DNA of 64,000 nucleotides from Burkholderiales bacterium. GTDB lineage: Bacteria; Pseudomonadota; Gammaproteobacteria; Burkholderiales; Burkholderiaceae_C. Position numbers and translations under genes: made by a program. The stretch spans positions 1 to 64,000 of the forward strand of contig CANGHK010000029.1 in NCBI GenBank assembly GCA_947453625.1, in the 5' to 3' direction. Within the stretch, counting starts at the first letter, position 1. The number at the start of each line of letters is the position of its first letter. The notes under the pieces were generated by a model, which saw only the letters and a list, made by a program, of their open reading frames with translations, ran no database searches and had not been told where the DNA came from. Below, one piece after another: positions 28,887 to 37,243 of this stretch.

Positions 28887-28944
28887 TTTCTCCCGTCAAC
28901 CCCCGCGCCCGACCGTGGCGCACGCTTGAAAGGACCGCGTCACC

Positions 28945-29922
28945 ATGAAGACCCGAATCACCGAAATGTTCGGTATCCAGCACCCGATCATCCAGGGTGG
29001 CATGCATTTCGTCGGCTTTGCCGAACTGGCCGCGGCGGTGTCCAACGCCGGCGGGCTGGGCATCATCACCGGGCTGACCCAGCGCACGCCCGAGTTGCTG
29101 GCCGCGGAGATCAAGCGCTGCCGCGAGATGACCGACAAGCCCTTCGGCGTCAACCTGACCTTCCTGCCGGTGATGACGGCGCCCGACTACCCGGGCTACA
29201 TCAAGGCCATCATCGACGGCGGCGTCAAGGCGGTCGAGACCGCCGGCAACAACCCGCAGAAGTGGCTGCCGGCACTGCACGAGGCCGGTGTCAAGGTGAT
29301 CCACAAATGCACCTCGGTGCGCCATTCGCTGAAGGCCGAGTCCATAGGCTGCGACGCGGTCAGCGTCGATGGCTTCGAATGCGGCGGCCACCCGGGCGAG
29401 GACGACATCCCCAACTTCATCCTGCTGCCGCGCGCCGCCGACGAGTTGAAGATTCCCTTCGTCGCCTCGGGCGGCATGGCCGACGGCCGCTCGCTGGTGG
29501 CTGCGCTGGCGCTGGGCGCCGAAGGCATCAACATGGGTACGCGCTTCATCGCCACCCAGGAAGCGCCGGTGCACGACAACGTCAAGGCAGCCATCGTAGC
29601 CGCCAGCGAACTCGACACCCGGCTCGTGATGCGCCCGCTGCGCAACACCGAACGCGTGCTGCGCAACGCAGCGGTCGATCGCCTGCTGGAGAAGGAAAAG
29701 TCGCTGGGCGCGAACCTGAAGTTCGAGGACATCATGGCCGAGGTGGCCGGTGTCTACCCGAAGATCATGCTGGACGGCACGATGGAAGCCGGCGCCTGGT
29801 CCTGCGGCATGGTGGCCGGGCTGATCCACGACATTCCCACCTGCCAGCAGCTGATAGACCGCATCATGGCCGAGGCCGACCAGATCATCCGCCAGCGGCT
29901 GGCAGGTTTCCTGGCGGCTTGA
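28945..29922 (+). CDS. Nitronate monooxygenase/2-nitropropane dioxygenase family flavoprotein
   Basis: This 325-residue FMN-dependent TIM-barrel protein has family blocks IQHPIIQGGMHFVG, NLTFLPVMTAPDY, GFECGGHPGEDD with the conserved His, PFVASGGMADGRSL and ALGAEGINMGTRFIAT. Many family members act on nitronates, but several act as enoyl-reductase-like or unknown enzymes in fatty-acid or sterol gene clusters. It ends the first plus-strand operon. A minus-strand SDR gene converges 106 bases downstream. Confidence 0.88.
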   Translation: MKTRITEMFGIQHPIIQGGMHFVGFAELAAAVSNAGGLGIITGLTQRTPELLAAEIKRCREMTDKPFGVNLTFLPVMTAPDYPGYIKAIIDGGVKAVETAGNNPQKWLPALHEAGVKVIHKCTSVRHSLKAESIGCDAVSVDGFECGGHPGEDDIPNFILLPRAADELKIPFVASGGMADGRSLVAALALGAEGINMGTRFIATQEAPVHDNVKAAIVAASELDTRLVMRPLRNTERVLRNAAVDRLLEKEKSLGANLKFEDIMAEVAGVYPKIMLDGTMEAGAWSCGMVAGLIHDIPTCQQLIDRIMAEADQIIRQRLAGFLAA

Positions 29923-30028
29923 GGCCGTAGCAGCCCACGGTTCATGCGGTGGCCCTGCAGCCCAGGTCGGTCAGCAAGCCCGGCAGGACGCTCGCTGCTG
30001 CCCCGGCCGGGGCAGCAGCGCGGCGTGC

Positions 30029-30811
30029 TCAGCGCGGAGCCATGCGGATCGCGCCGTCCAGCCGCACGCACTGGCCGTTGAGGTAGGTGTTGCGGGCCAT
30101 CTCCAGGGCCAGGCTGGCAAACTCCTCGGGCTTGCCCAGGCGCTTGGGAAACGGCACCGATGCGCTCAGGCTGTCGATCACGTTCTGCTTGGCGCCCAGC
30201 ATCAGCGGCGTGGCAAAGATACCGGGCATGATCGAGTTGACGCGTATGCCCAGGTCGGACAGGTCGCGCGCCATCGGCAGCACCAGGCCGTTGACACCGG
30301 CCTTGGCCGAGGCGTAGATGACTTGACCGATCTGGCCGTCCTGCGCGGCCACGGAGGCGGTCAGGAGGATGGCGCCACGCTCGCCGTCCTCCAGGGCCTC
30401 GATCGCGGCCATGCCTTCGGCCGACAGCGAGGCCAGCCGGTAGCTGGCCACCAGGATGCCCTGCACGCCGTACTCGTAGTCGGCCGTGGGCAGGCGCTTG
30501 AGCCTGCCCTCTTCCTTGCTGAACGCCAAGGTCTTGCCGCGCCGCGATGTCATCGCGCAGTGCACCAGCAAGCGCTCCTGCCCATGGGCGGCACGCGCTT
30601 TGGCAAAGCCGGCCACCACGCTGTCTTCGCTGGTGATGTCGACCTTGCAGAATAGGCCGCCGATGGCCTGTGCCACCGCTTCGCCCTTGGCTTCGTTGAC
30701 GTCGAAGATGGCGACCTTGGCGCCAGCGGCGGCCAGCGCCTGCGCCGTGGCCTGCCCCAGGCCGGAGGCGCCGCCGGTGACGACTGCGGCCGTGCTCGAA
30801 TCGATGATCAT
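30029..30811 (-). CDS. SDR-family 3-hydroxyacyl-CoA dehydrogenase-like oxidoreductase
   Basis: This 260-residue classical short-chain dehydrogenase has the cofactor motif TGGASGLGQATAQALAAAGA at the N terminus, catalytic Ser in LTASVAAQDGQIGQ and YxxxK as YASAKAG. The C-terminal MPGIFATPLMLG and PKRLGKPEEFASLAL blocks are those of type 2 3-hydroxyacyl-CoA dehydrogenases (HSD17B10-like), so a beta-oxidation step is likely. It stands between the convergent nitronate monooxygenase gene and the VOC gene, which lies upstream on the same strand with a 186-base gap. Confidence 0.9.
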   Translation of the reverse strand: MIIDSSTAAVVTGGASGLGQATAQALAAAGAKVAIFDVNEAKGEAVAQAIGGLFCKVDITSEDSVVAGFAKARAAHGQERLLVHCAMTSRRGKTLAFSKEEGRLKRLPTADYEYGVQGILVASYRLASLSAEGMAAIEALEDGERGAILLTASVAAQDGQIGQVIYASAKAGVNGLVLPMARDLSDLGIRVNSIMPGIFATPLMLGAKQNVIDSLSASVPFPKRLGKPEEFASLALEMARNTYLNGQCVRLDGAIRMAPR

Positions 30812-30997
30812 GGATGGGTATCCTCAGGTCGGGTTGAAAGCTGCATCTTGGAATGGCCAGACCGGCCGGCGTGTCGCTATCGTGCCGGGCCTGCCCTCAA
30901 ACTGCGGTGAGTCGCTGGCGACATCCAGGCCCGGTGCGGCCTGGCGTGCCAAGACGTCAGGGTCGGGTGTTGGCGCCGATCACGCGCTCGGGGGGCG

Positions 30998-31402
30998 TCA
31001 AGCCACCGAAAGAAACTCCACCCAGTTGCCGTCCGGGTCGGTGACGATGGCGATGCGCACGCCGGGGCGGATCTCGCGCTCGGGCATCACCACCTTGGCG
31101 CCGGCGTCGGCGCAGGCCTGGACCATCTCGCCCAGGTTGCTGATGGTCAGGGTCCAGTAGCGGTAGCCCGACGCGCCCTGTATGCCGCCGGGTGGCGCGC
31201 TGGCCGGCACCGCCGGCAGCACCACCAGCTTGATCAGGCTGTCGCCGCACAGCAGGCGGTGCATCACGCCAACGCCGCCGGGCATGGGCATGTCGCCCTT
31301 GAACTCCAGGCCCAGCACGTCGCGGTAGAAGGCCAGCATCGCCTCGCCGTTGGTGGTGACGATGCCGAGATCGATGGCTTGTTTGGTCAGGGCGATGCCC
31401 AT
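30998..31402 (-). CDS. VOC-superfamily (glyoxalase/dioxygenase fold) protein
   Basis: The 134-residue product has paired beta-alpha-beta-beta-beta units of the vicinal oxygen chelate fold: QAIDLGIVTTNGEAMLAFYRDVLGLEF, then YWTLTISNLGEMVQACADAGAKV and the final IVTDPDGNWVEFL, which holds the usual terminal Glu ligand. Such proteins range from glyoxalase I to epimerases (methylmalonyl-CoA epimerase is related) and dioxygenases. Position among acyl-CoA genes makes an epimerase-like role possible, but nothing proves it. It is divergent from the enoyl-CoA hydratase gene. Confidence 0.82.
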   Translation of the reverse strand: MGIALTKQAIDLGIVTTNGEAMLAFYRDVLGLEFKGDMPMPGGVGVMHRLLCGDSLIKLVVLPAVPASAPPGGIQGASGYRYWTLTISNLGEMVQACADAGAKVVMPEREIRPGVRIAIVTDPDGNWVEFLSVA

Positions 31403-31551
31403 GGGGTCTCCTCAGGTTGGGTGCAGTGATGCTGCGGGCTGGGTGGGGCGGCGTCAGTCACCCGCGAGACCGCGCCCTGGAACGCCTGTGACAGCCGTCG
31501 GGCCGGGCGCTGCCGCAAGATCCGGTTCCCCCCTCCAGCCGGACATCCACC

Positions 31552-32337
31552 ATGACCTACCAACGCATCTCGCTCACTTTCGACGGCCCGGTGGCCGTGC
31601 TGCGCTTCAACCACCCCGAGGTGCTCAACGCGGTCGGCGCGAAGATGCTGGCCGAGTTGCAGCAGGCGGTGCGCGAGGTGGCCGACCCGGCCAATGGCGC
31701 GCGCTGCCTGCTGCTGACCGGCACCGGTCGGGCCTTCTGCTCGGGCGCCAACCTGGCCGACCCGGACCGGGCCATCACCGGCAGCGCCGGCGACAGCCTG
31801 CGCGGCAGCTACCACCCGATGCTGCTGGCGCTGCGCGACCTGGACATGCCCATGGTCTCGGCGGTCAACGGCGTGGCCGCCGGCGTGGGCATGAGCTTCG
31901 CCGTGATGGCCGACATCGTCTGCGCCTCGCGCAAGGCCTATTTCCTGCAGGCCTTCGCCCGCATCGGGCTGATCCCGGACGGCGGCGCCACCTTCCTGCT
32001 GCCGCGCCTGATCGGCTGGGGCCGGGCGATGGAGTTGTCGCTGCTGGCCGAGAAGCTGCCGGCCGAGAAGGCGCTCGACTGGGGTCTGGTCAACCGGCTC
32101 TACGACGACGAGGAGGCCTTGATGGCAGGGGCGATGACGATCGCCCGCCAACTCGCCAACGGCCCGCGCTCGCTGGGACTGATCCGCCGCGCCTACTGGG
32201 AATCGACGCGCAATTCCTACGAGCAGCAGATCGACCTGGAAGCCCGCTTGCAGACCGAGGCCGGCCGCACCGGGGACTTCCGCGAGGGCGTGTCAGCCTT
32301 CCTGGCCAAGCGGCCGGCCGAGTTCAAGGGCCAGTGA
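31552..32337 (+). CDS. Enoyl-CoA hydratase/isomerase (PaaG-like)
   Basis: This 261-residue crotonase-fold enzyme has oxyanion-hole blocks GRAFCSGANLAD and AVNGVAAGVGMSFAVMAD. The catalytic region reads ARIGLIPDGGATFLLPRLIG. The Asp in PDGG rather than a Glu pair matches the PaaG/PaaB-type isomerase-hydratases rather than classical FadB-type hydratases. ATG 31552 is a good start. The gene is alone on the plus strand between VOC and SDR genes that read leftward. It would hydrate or isomerise an enoyl-CoA from the acyl-CoA dehydrogenase step. Confidence 0.92.
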   Translation: MTYQRISLTFDGPVAVLRFNHPEVLNAVGAKMLAELQQAVREVADPANGARCLLLTGTGRAFCSGANLADPDRAITGSAGDSLRGSYHPMLLALRDLDMPMVSAVNGVAAGVGMSFAVMADIVCASRKAYFLQAFARIGLIPDGGATFLLPRLIGWGRAMELSLLAEKLPAEKALDWGLVNRLYDDEEALMAGAMTIARQLANGPRSLGLIRRAYWESTRNSYEQQIDLEARLQTEAGRTGDFREGVSAFLAKRPAEFKGQ

Positions 32338-32392
32338 GCCTGGTCCGGCGACGGCGCTCTGAGACCGTCGCCAGACCGCCGTCAGACTGCCA

Positions 32393-33199
32393 TCAAACCG
32401 CCGTCTGTCCCGGCAACTGCCGGGTCACCGGGTGTGAGCTCGACAGCCCGCCGTCGACGGCGATCGCCTGGCCGTTGACATAGCTGGCCTGGTCGGACGC
32501 CAGGAACAGCGCCACCTGGGCCAATTCGTCAGGCTGGGCGGCGCGGCGCAGCGGGTTCAGTCGGCCCAGCTTGTGGGTCACGCCCTTGTCGCGGGCGTAG
32601 TCGAAGGTCGGCAGCGTCATGCCGGTCTCGGTCAGGCCCGGGCAGATCGCGTTGACCCGCACCCCGGTATCGCACAGCTGCTGGGCCGCGACCATCGCCA
32701 GGTTGATCACCCCGGCCTTGGACGCCGAGTACGCCGGCCCGCCCGCGCCCGAACGTATGCCGGCCACCGACGCGGTGCAGACGATGGCGCCGCCGCGCCC
32801 GGCGTCGGCCATCGCCTTGCCGGCATGCTTGATCATCAGCCAGGGGCCGATCAGGTTGACCCGCAACACCTCGGTCCAGGCCTCGGGCGTGGCGTCGAAG
32901 ATGCTGGCCATGCCGCCCGAGATGCCGGCGTTGGCGAAGGCCACGTCGAGCTGGCCATAGGCCGATTGCGCCGTGGCCACCAGCCGCGCCACATCGGCCT
33001 CGACCCCGGCGTCGATCTGCAGCGCGGTGGCCGCGCCGCCAGCCGCTACCACCTGCCGCGCGGTCTCGAACACCGCCTCGGTCTTGTCGCCCAGCACCAG
33101 CTTGGCGCCCTCGCTGGCGAACAGCAGCGCGCTGGCGCGGCCTATGCCCGAGCCTGCGCCGGTGATGATGGCCACCTTGTTTTCGAGTCTGCGCGTCAT
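32393..33199 (-). CDS. SDR-family NAD(P)-dependent oxidoreductase
   Basis: This 268-residue short-chain dehydrogenase has [27 protein letters not shown], catalytic Ser in [21 protein letters not shown] and the C-terminal [23 protein letters not shown] 33199 ([14 protein letters not shown]) is the natural start; the ORF track is extended. It follows the aldehyde dehydrogenase gene by 28 bases, so the two are cotranscribed, probably with the TetR gene upstream. Its substrate is likely a hydroxy intermediate of the same pathway. Confidence 0.9.
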   Translation of the reverse strand: MTRRLENKVAIITGAGSGIGRASALLFASEGAKLVLGDKTEAVFETARQVVAAGGAATALQIDAGVEADVARLVATAQSAYGQLDVAFANAGISGGMASIFDATPEAWTEVLRVNLIGPWLMIKHAGKAMADAGRGGAIVCTASVAGIRSGAGGPAYSASKAGVINLAMVAAQQLCDTGVRVNAICPGLTETGMTLPTFDYARDKGVTHKLGRLNPLRRAAQPDELAQVALFLASDQASYVNGQAIAVDGGLSSSHPVTRQLPGQTAV

Positions 33200-33227
33200 G
33201 GCGTCTCCGTTGGGGGCGGGTGGCGGC

Positions 33228-34664
33228 TCAGGCCGCAGCCTTGGGCGCGTAGCCCAGCACGGCCTTGATTTCGAGGAACTCGCCAAACGCGTGTGCCCCC
33301 CATTCGCGGCCGTTGCCCGACTGCTTGAAGCCGCCGAACGGTGCCATCAGGTCGGGCCCGGCGCTGTTCAGGTTGACCTGGCCGGCGCGCAGGCGCGACG
33401 CCACCAGGCGCGCGGCCTCCAGGTCGGTGCCCGAGACATAGGCGGCCAGGCCGTAAGGCGTGTCGTTGGCGATCGCCACCGCCTCGTCCACCGTGTCGTA
33501 GCCCAGCACCACCAGCACCGGGCCGAAGATCTCCTCGCGCGCCACCGTCATCCGGTTGTTGACATGGCCCAGGATGGTCGGCTTGACGTAATAACCCGTC
33601 TCCAGCCCGGCCGGCTTGCCCGGTCCGCCGGCCACCAGCGTCGCGCCCTCCTGGATGCCGGTCTCGATCAGCTTCTGGATCTTGCCCCACTGGGTGGCCG
33701 AGATCACTGGCCCGAGCGCCGCGCCGCTGTCGGGCGCGCCCACGGTGGTGGCCTCGGCGGCGGCCTTGGCAATCGCCAGCGCCTCGTCCATGCGGCTGTT
33801 GGGCACCAGCATCCGGGTCGGCGCGTTGCACGACTGGCCCGAGTTGCCCATCACGCCGCGAACGCCGTTGGTCACCGCGCGTTTAAGGTCGGCATCGGGC
33901 AGGATCAGGTTGGGCGACTTGCCGCCCAATTCCTGATGCACCCGTTTGACCGTCGGCGCAGCGTTGCGCGCCACCTCGATGCCGGCGCGGGTCGAGCCGG
34001 TGAACGACACCATGTCGACCTCGGGGTGGCTGGAGATCGCCGCGCCCACGCTCGGGCCGTCGCCGTTGACCAGGTTGAACACGCCGGCCGGCACGCCGGC
34101 GGCATGCAGGATCTCGGTCCAGATCTGGGCCGAGAAGGGCGCGATCTCGGAGGGCTTGAGCACCATCGTGCAGCCCACCGCCAGCGCCGGCGCCACCTTG
34201 CAGGCGATCTGGTTGACCGGCCAGTTCCAGGGCGTGATCAGGCCGCAGACGCCGATCGGCTCCTTGACCACCATCGTCGTGCCCAGCAGTTCCTGGAAGG
34301 TGTAGTGCTTCAACACCGCCAGCGCCGACTGCAGATGGCCCATGCCCATCGCGGCCTGGGCTTTTTGCGACAGCAGCACCGGCGCGCCCATCTCCTCGGT
34401 GATCGCCGCGGCCATGTCGGCGTAGCGCTTCTGGTACTCGGCGATCACCGCCTCCAGCAACGCCATGCGCTCGGCCACGCTGGTCTGCGAGTAGCTGGCG
34501 AAGGCGGCGCGTGCCGCCAGCACCGCGCGGTCGACGTCGGCCGCCGACCCCATGGAGATCAGCCCGGCGGCCTGCTCGGTGGCCGGGTTGATGACGGCCA
34601 GGGTCTTGGGCGTGACCGGGTCGACCCAGGCACCGTTGATGTAGAACTTGAGGTATTCGCGCAT
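33228..34664 (-). CDS. NAD(P)-dependent aldehyde dehydrogenase
   Basis: This 478-residue aldehyde dehydrogenase has the cofactor block [20 protein letters not shown], the Glu motif [13 protein letters not shown] and the catalytic Cys motif [13 protein letters not shown]. The C-terminal [14 protein letters not shown] is normal. The enzyme oxidises an aldehyde to a carboxylate in the cytosol. ATG 34664 ([11 protein letters not shown]) is chosen over the ORF-track start. It lies 141 bases downstream of the TetR gene and just before an SDR gene, fitting an alcohol-aldehyde-acid sequence. Confidence 0.94.
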   Translation of the reverse strand: MREYLKFYINGAWVDPVTPKTLAVINPATEQAAGLISMGSAADVDRAVLAARAAFASYSQTSVAERMALLEAVIAEYQKRYADMAAAITEEMGAPVLLSQKAQAAMGMGHLQSALAVLKHYTFQELLGTTMVVKEPIGVCGLITPWNWPVNQIACKVAPALAVGCTMVLKPSEIAPFSAQIWTEILHAAGVPAGVFNLVNGDGPSVGAAISSHPEVDMVSFTGSTRAGIEVARNAAPTVKRVHQELGGKSPNLILPDADLKRAVTNGVRGVMGNSGQSCNAPTRMLVPNSRMDEALAIAKAAAEATTVGAPDSGAALGPVISATQWGKIQKLIETGIQEGATLVAGGPGKPAGLETGYYVKPTILGHVNNRMTVAREEIFGPVLVVLGYDTVDEAVAIANDTPYGLAAYVSGTDLEAARLVASRLRAGQVNLNSAGPDLMAPFGGFKQSGNGREWGAHAFGEFLEIKAVLGYAPKAAA

Positions 34665-34805
34665 GGCATGCTCCTGGAGTGGCGGTCGGGGTTGACGATG
34701 GCCGCCACGCCACCCGCAGTGGCGCGGCGTGCCCTGCTTGCCCTGCGTGGCGGGCAGGACCGACCTGAAGATCATTCTAGGCAAGGGCCGGCGCCCGGCG
34801 CCGGA

Positions 34806-35453
34806 TCAGGCGCCCGGCCTGGGGGCTTGGCGGTGGATCAGGTAGTCGGCGATCACGCCGCGGATGTAGGCGGCGATGCGGGCGTTGCTCGACGGCCGGG
34901 CCAGGGCCTGGAAGCCGCCGGTGATGGCCAGGTAGAACAGCGCGGCCAGGTCGGTGGCGGTCTGGGGGTCGTGGGTCAGGCGCAGGAACTTGGCCTCGAA
35001 CAACGCCATGCGCGCCGCGTCGACCTCGATCAGCCGCTGGGCCACGCCAGCGTCGCGCCGGCCAAGGCCGCGCAGCGCGAGCTCGAAGCGCACCGCCTTC
35101 AAGTCTGCTTCGACACGCGACAAGGCCAGATCGAGCAGTTGCTCCAGGTCGGCTTGCGGGTCGGCGCTGGCCTGCGCCTGGATGCGCCCGTTCTCGGCGA
35201 TCTCGCCCGCCTGCCAGCGCGACAGCAGGGACTGGATCAGGTCGGCATGGTCGATGAAATGCCAGTAGAAGCTGCCGCGCGTCACGCCCAGCGTGTCGGC
35301 GATCGCCAGCACGCGCACGCCGTCGAAGCCGCCTTCGGCCACCGCGTCGAAAGCCGCATCCAGCCAGTCATCACGGCCCAGGCGCGGCCCGTCGGCACGC
35401 CTGGCGCGCTTGGCGACGGGGCGGGTGTCCGGGGCATTGCAGTCCATGGGCAT
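34806..35453 (-). CDS. TetR-family transcriptional repressor, probable controller of the sulfatase/beta-oxidation regulon
   Basis: The 215-residue regulator has an N-terminal TetR helix-turn-helix (VRVLAIADTLGVTRGSFYWHF) and a helical ligand-binding region. It is divergent from the DsbA-like/sulfatase operon. A palindrome, ACACCAGTGT, lies in the intergenic region, and its reverse complement stands upstream of the operon at 22137. The simplest reading is that this protein represses its own region and both sulfatase operons until a hydrophobic or CoA-linked inducer binds. Two ATGs, 35453 and 35447, are possible starts. The aldehyde dehydrogenase and SDR genes follow on the same strand. Confidence 0.9.
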   Translation of the reverse strand: MPMDCNAPDTRPVAKRARRADGPRLGRDDWLDAAFDAVAEGGFDGVRVLAIADTLGVTRGSFYWHFIDHADLIQSLLSRWQAGEIAENGRIQAQASADPQADLEQLLDLALSRVEADLKAVRFELALRGLGRRDAGVAQRLIEVDAARMALFEAKFLRLTHDPQTATDLAALFYLAITGGFQALARPSSNARIAAYIRGVIADYLIHRQAPRPGA

Positions 35454-35552
35454 GGGGTTCGGGGCTTTCGGCTGTCGCCGGGCTGGGCCGTCATTTTCAG
35501 CGAATACCCTGACCGCGGGCTTGGCGGCTATCGGCTACATTGAATTCACCAA

Positions 35553-35562
35553 ACACCAGTGT
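35553..35562. promoter_or_regulatory. Palindromic operator ACACCAGTGT between the TetR gene and the second sulfatase operon
   Basis: This 10-base palindrome is the reverse complement of ACACTGGTGT at 22081-22090. One more flanking base matches, making an 11-base shared core. CC and GG lie outside the arms here. It sits 99 bases from the TetR start and 42 bases from the ATG at 35605, a normal place for an operator controlling both directions. Confidence 0.65.
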
Positions 35563-35604
35563 ACGGAGCAATTCGCGGCCGGCCGGGACGGGGAGCTAGC
35601 CACG

Positions 35605-36963
35605 ATGTCGATCAAGAGCCTGCTGATGCCGATGATCAGCCAGCGCCTGCTGTCCCGGGAGCGGCTGCTCAAGCGCCGCGCCGCTGCCGAGCGGGCCCGG
35701 CGGGCGAGCGGCCAGCGCCATCTGCTGCACTATTTCCACCAGGTCGACGATCCGTACAGCGCGCTGGTGGCGGCCTGCCTGCCGCGCTTGCTGGCACGCT
35801 ACGACGTCGATCTGCAGCCGCATGTGGTCGGCCCGCCGCCCGACGCCGCGGCGCCCGCGCGCGACCAACTGATCGCCTACAGCCGGCGCGATGCGCAGTT
35901 GCTGGCACGGCACTGGGGCCTGGCCTTCGAGGACCGCGGCGCGCAGCCCGCGCCGGCGGCTGTCGGTCAAGCCACGGCGCGGCTGGTGGCCGCCGCCGAG
36001 GCCGGCTGCTTTGCCGACCAGGCCGGACCGGTCTGCGTCGCGCTGTGGGCCGGGCTGGCCGGGCGGGCCAGCGCCGGGCCCGATTCGGCGCCTGACGCGC
36101 CCGCGCCGGCCAGCCCGGCGGCGGTGCGGGCCCACTTGGCGGCATCCGACGCGCTGCGCCAGTCGCTGGGCCATTACCTGGGCGCCACGGTCTTCTATGG
36201 CGGCGAGTGGATCTGGGGCCTGGACCGCCTGCACCACCTGGAGCGCCGCCTGCAGGATCTGGGCGCGCAGCGCGCGGGGGTCAGCGGCGCGCTGTTCGCG
36301 CCCGATGCCGACCTGTCGGCCCCGGTCGCGCTGGACTCGCCGCCGCCCATAGACTTTTTCTTTTCGCTGCGCAGCCCGTACTCGGCAATCGTCGCGCCGC
36401 GGGTGTTGTCGCTGGGTCGGCTGACCGGCGCGCCGGTGCGGCTGCGCTACCTGCTGCCGATGGTGATGCGCGGCCTGCCGGTGCCCGCGGACAAGCGCCG
36501 CTACATCAGCCTGGACGCGGCCCGCGAGGCGCGTTTGCGCGGCATCCCCTTCGGCCGGGTCAATGACCCAGTGGGCCGGCCGACCGAGCGCGGCCTGGCC
36601 TTGATGCCGCTGGCCGAGGCGGCGGGCCTGGGGCCGGATTACCTGCTGTCCTTTCTGCGCGGGGTCTGGGCCGAGGGCATCGATGCCGGCAGCGACCGCG
36701 GCCTGCGCCGCATCGCTGAGCGCGCCGGCCTGGGCTGGCCCGAGGCCCAGGCCGCGCTGCGCGACGATGCCTGGCGCCAGACCGCCGAGCGCAACCGCGA
36801 AGAGCTGTTCAGCCTGGGGCTGTGGGGCGTGCCCTCGTTCCGGGTGCGTGACCTCGCCGTCTGGGGCCAGGACCGCTTGTGGGCGGTCCAGCAAGCCCTG
36901 CTCGACCCGGGCGCCGCGGCCGGCCCGGTTTCCCCTCCCTCCACCTTTTCACCCCGACCCTGA
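35605..36963 (+). CDS. Tandem DsbA-fold protein (HCCA isomerase/GST-kappa-like)
   Basis: The 452-residue product contains two thioredoxin-like halves. The first half has LLHYFHQVDDPYSALVAACL near residue 40. The second has IDFFFSLRSPYSAIVAPRVL near residue 250, followed by GRVNDPVGRPTERGLALMPLA and the C-terminal GVPSFRVRDLAVWGQDRL of 2-hydroxychromene-2-carboxylate isomerases. Those isomerases, from aromatic degradation, are normally about 200 residues, so this is a duplication with a diverged N-terminal copy. There is no CxxC. ATG 35605 was chosen inside a longer ORF. It leads a tightly packed operon with a sulfatase. Confidence 0.85.
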   Translation: MSIKSLLMPMISQRLLSRERLLKRRAAAERARRASGQRHLLHYFHQVDDPYSALVAACLPRLLARYDVDLQPHVVGPPPDAAAPARDQLIAYSRRDAQLLARHWGLAFEDRGAQPAPAAVGQATARLVAAAEAGCFADQAGPVCVALWAGLAGRASAGPDSAPDAPAPASPAAVRAHLAASDALRQSLGHYLGATVFYGGEWIWGLDRLHHLERRLQDLGAQRAGVSGALFAPDADLSAPVALDSPPPIDFFFSLRSPYSAIVAPRVLSLGRLTGAPVRLRYLLPMVMRGLPVPADKRRYISLDAAREARLRGIPFGRVNDPVGRPTERGLALMPLAEAAGLGPDYLLSFLRGVWAEGIDAGSDRGLRRIAERAGLGWPEAQAALRDDAWRQTAERNREELFSLGLWGVPSFRVRDLAVWGQDRLWAVQQALLDPGAAAGPVSPPSTFSPRP

Positions 36964-36970
36964 CCCCGCC

Positions 36971-37243
36971 ATGACCCTCGCCCTCAAGATCGCCTGTATT
37001 GCCGCCTACCTGGGCGCTGCCGCCCGCCTGACCGGTGTGTTGCCGCCCGACCTGATGCCCCGCGTGACCTGGGTCGCGGCCATCCTGCTCGCGCTGCACG
37101 CGCTGGAACTGGTGTTTGCCTTCAAGCATGTGCGGCGCTACCGCGGGCCGCTGGCGCTGAGCGTGCTGCTGACCCTGCTTTTCGGCGTGCTGCACTGGAA
37201 GCCGCTGGCCGATGCCCAGGCGCGTGGCCAGACCGGTGCCTGA
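36971..37243 (+). CDS. Small membrane protein, DUF1145/YhhL-like
   Basis: The 90-residue product is largely hydrophobic, with three membrane segments (LKIACIAAYLGAAARL, VTWVAAILLALHALELVFAF, LALSVLLTLLFGVLHW). Size and layout resemble DUF1145 proteins such as YhhL, whose role is unknown. ATG 36971 lies 7 bases after the DsbA-like gene. Its last 32 bases overlap the start region of the sulfatase gene, so translation of the two is probably coupled. Confidence 0.7.
   Translation: MTLALKIACIAAYLGAAARLTGVLPPDLMPRVTWVAAILLALHALELVFAFKHVRRYRGPLALSVLLTLLFGVLHWKPLADAQARGQTGA

Noticed and set aside
35540-35567. Sigma-70 promoter TTGAAT-N16-TACGGA for the DsbA-like operon
   Set aside because: The -10 match is only 3 of 6; too weak to annotate, although its overlap with the TetR palindrome would make sense.
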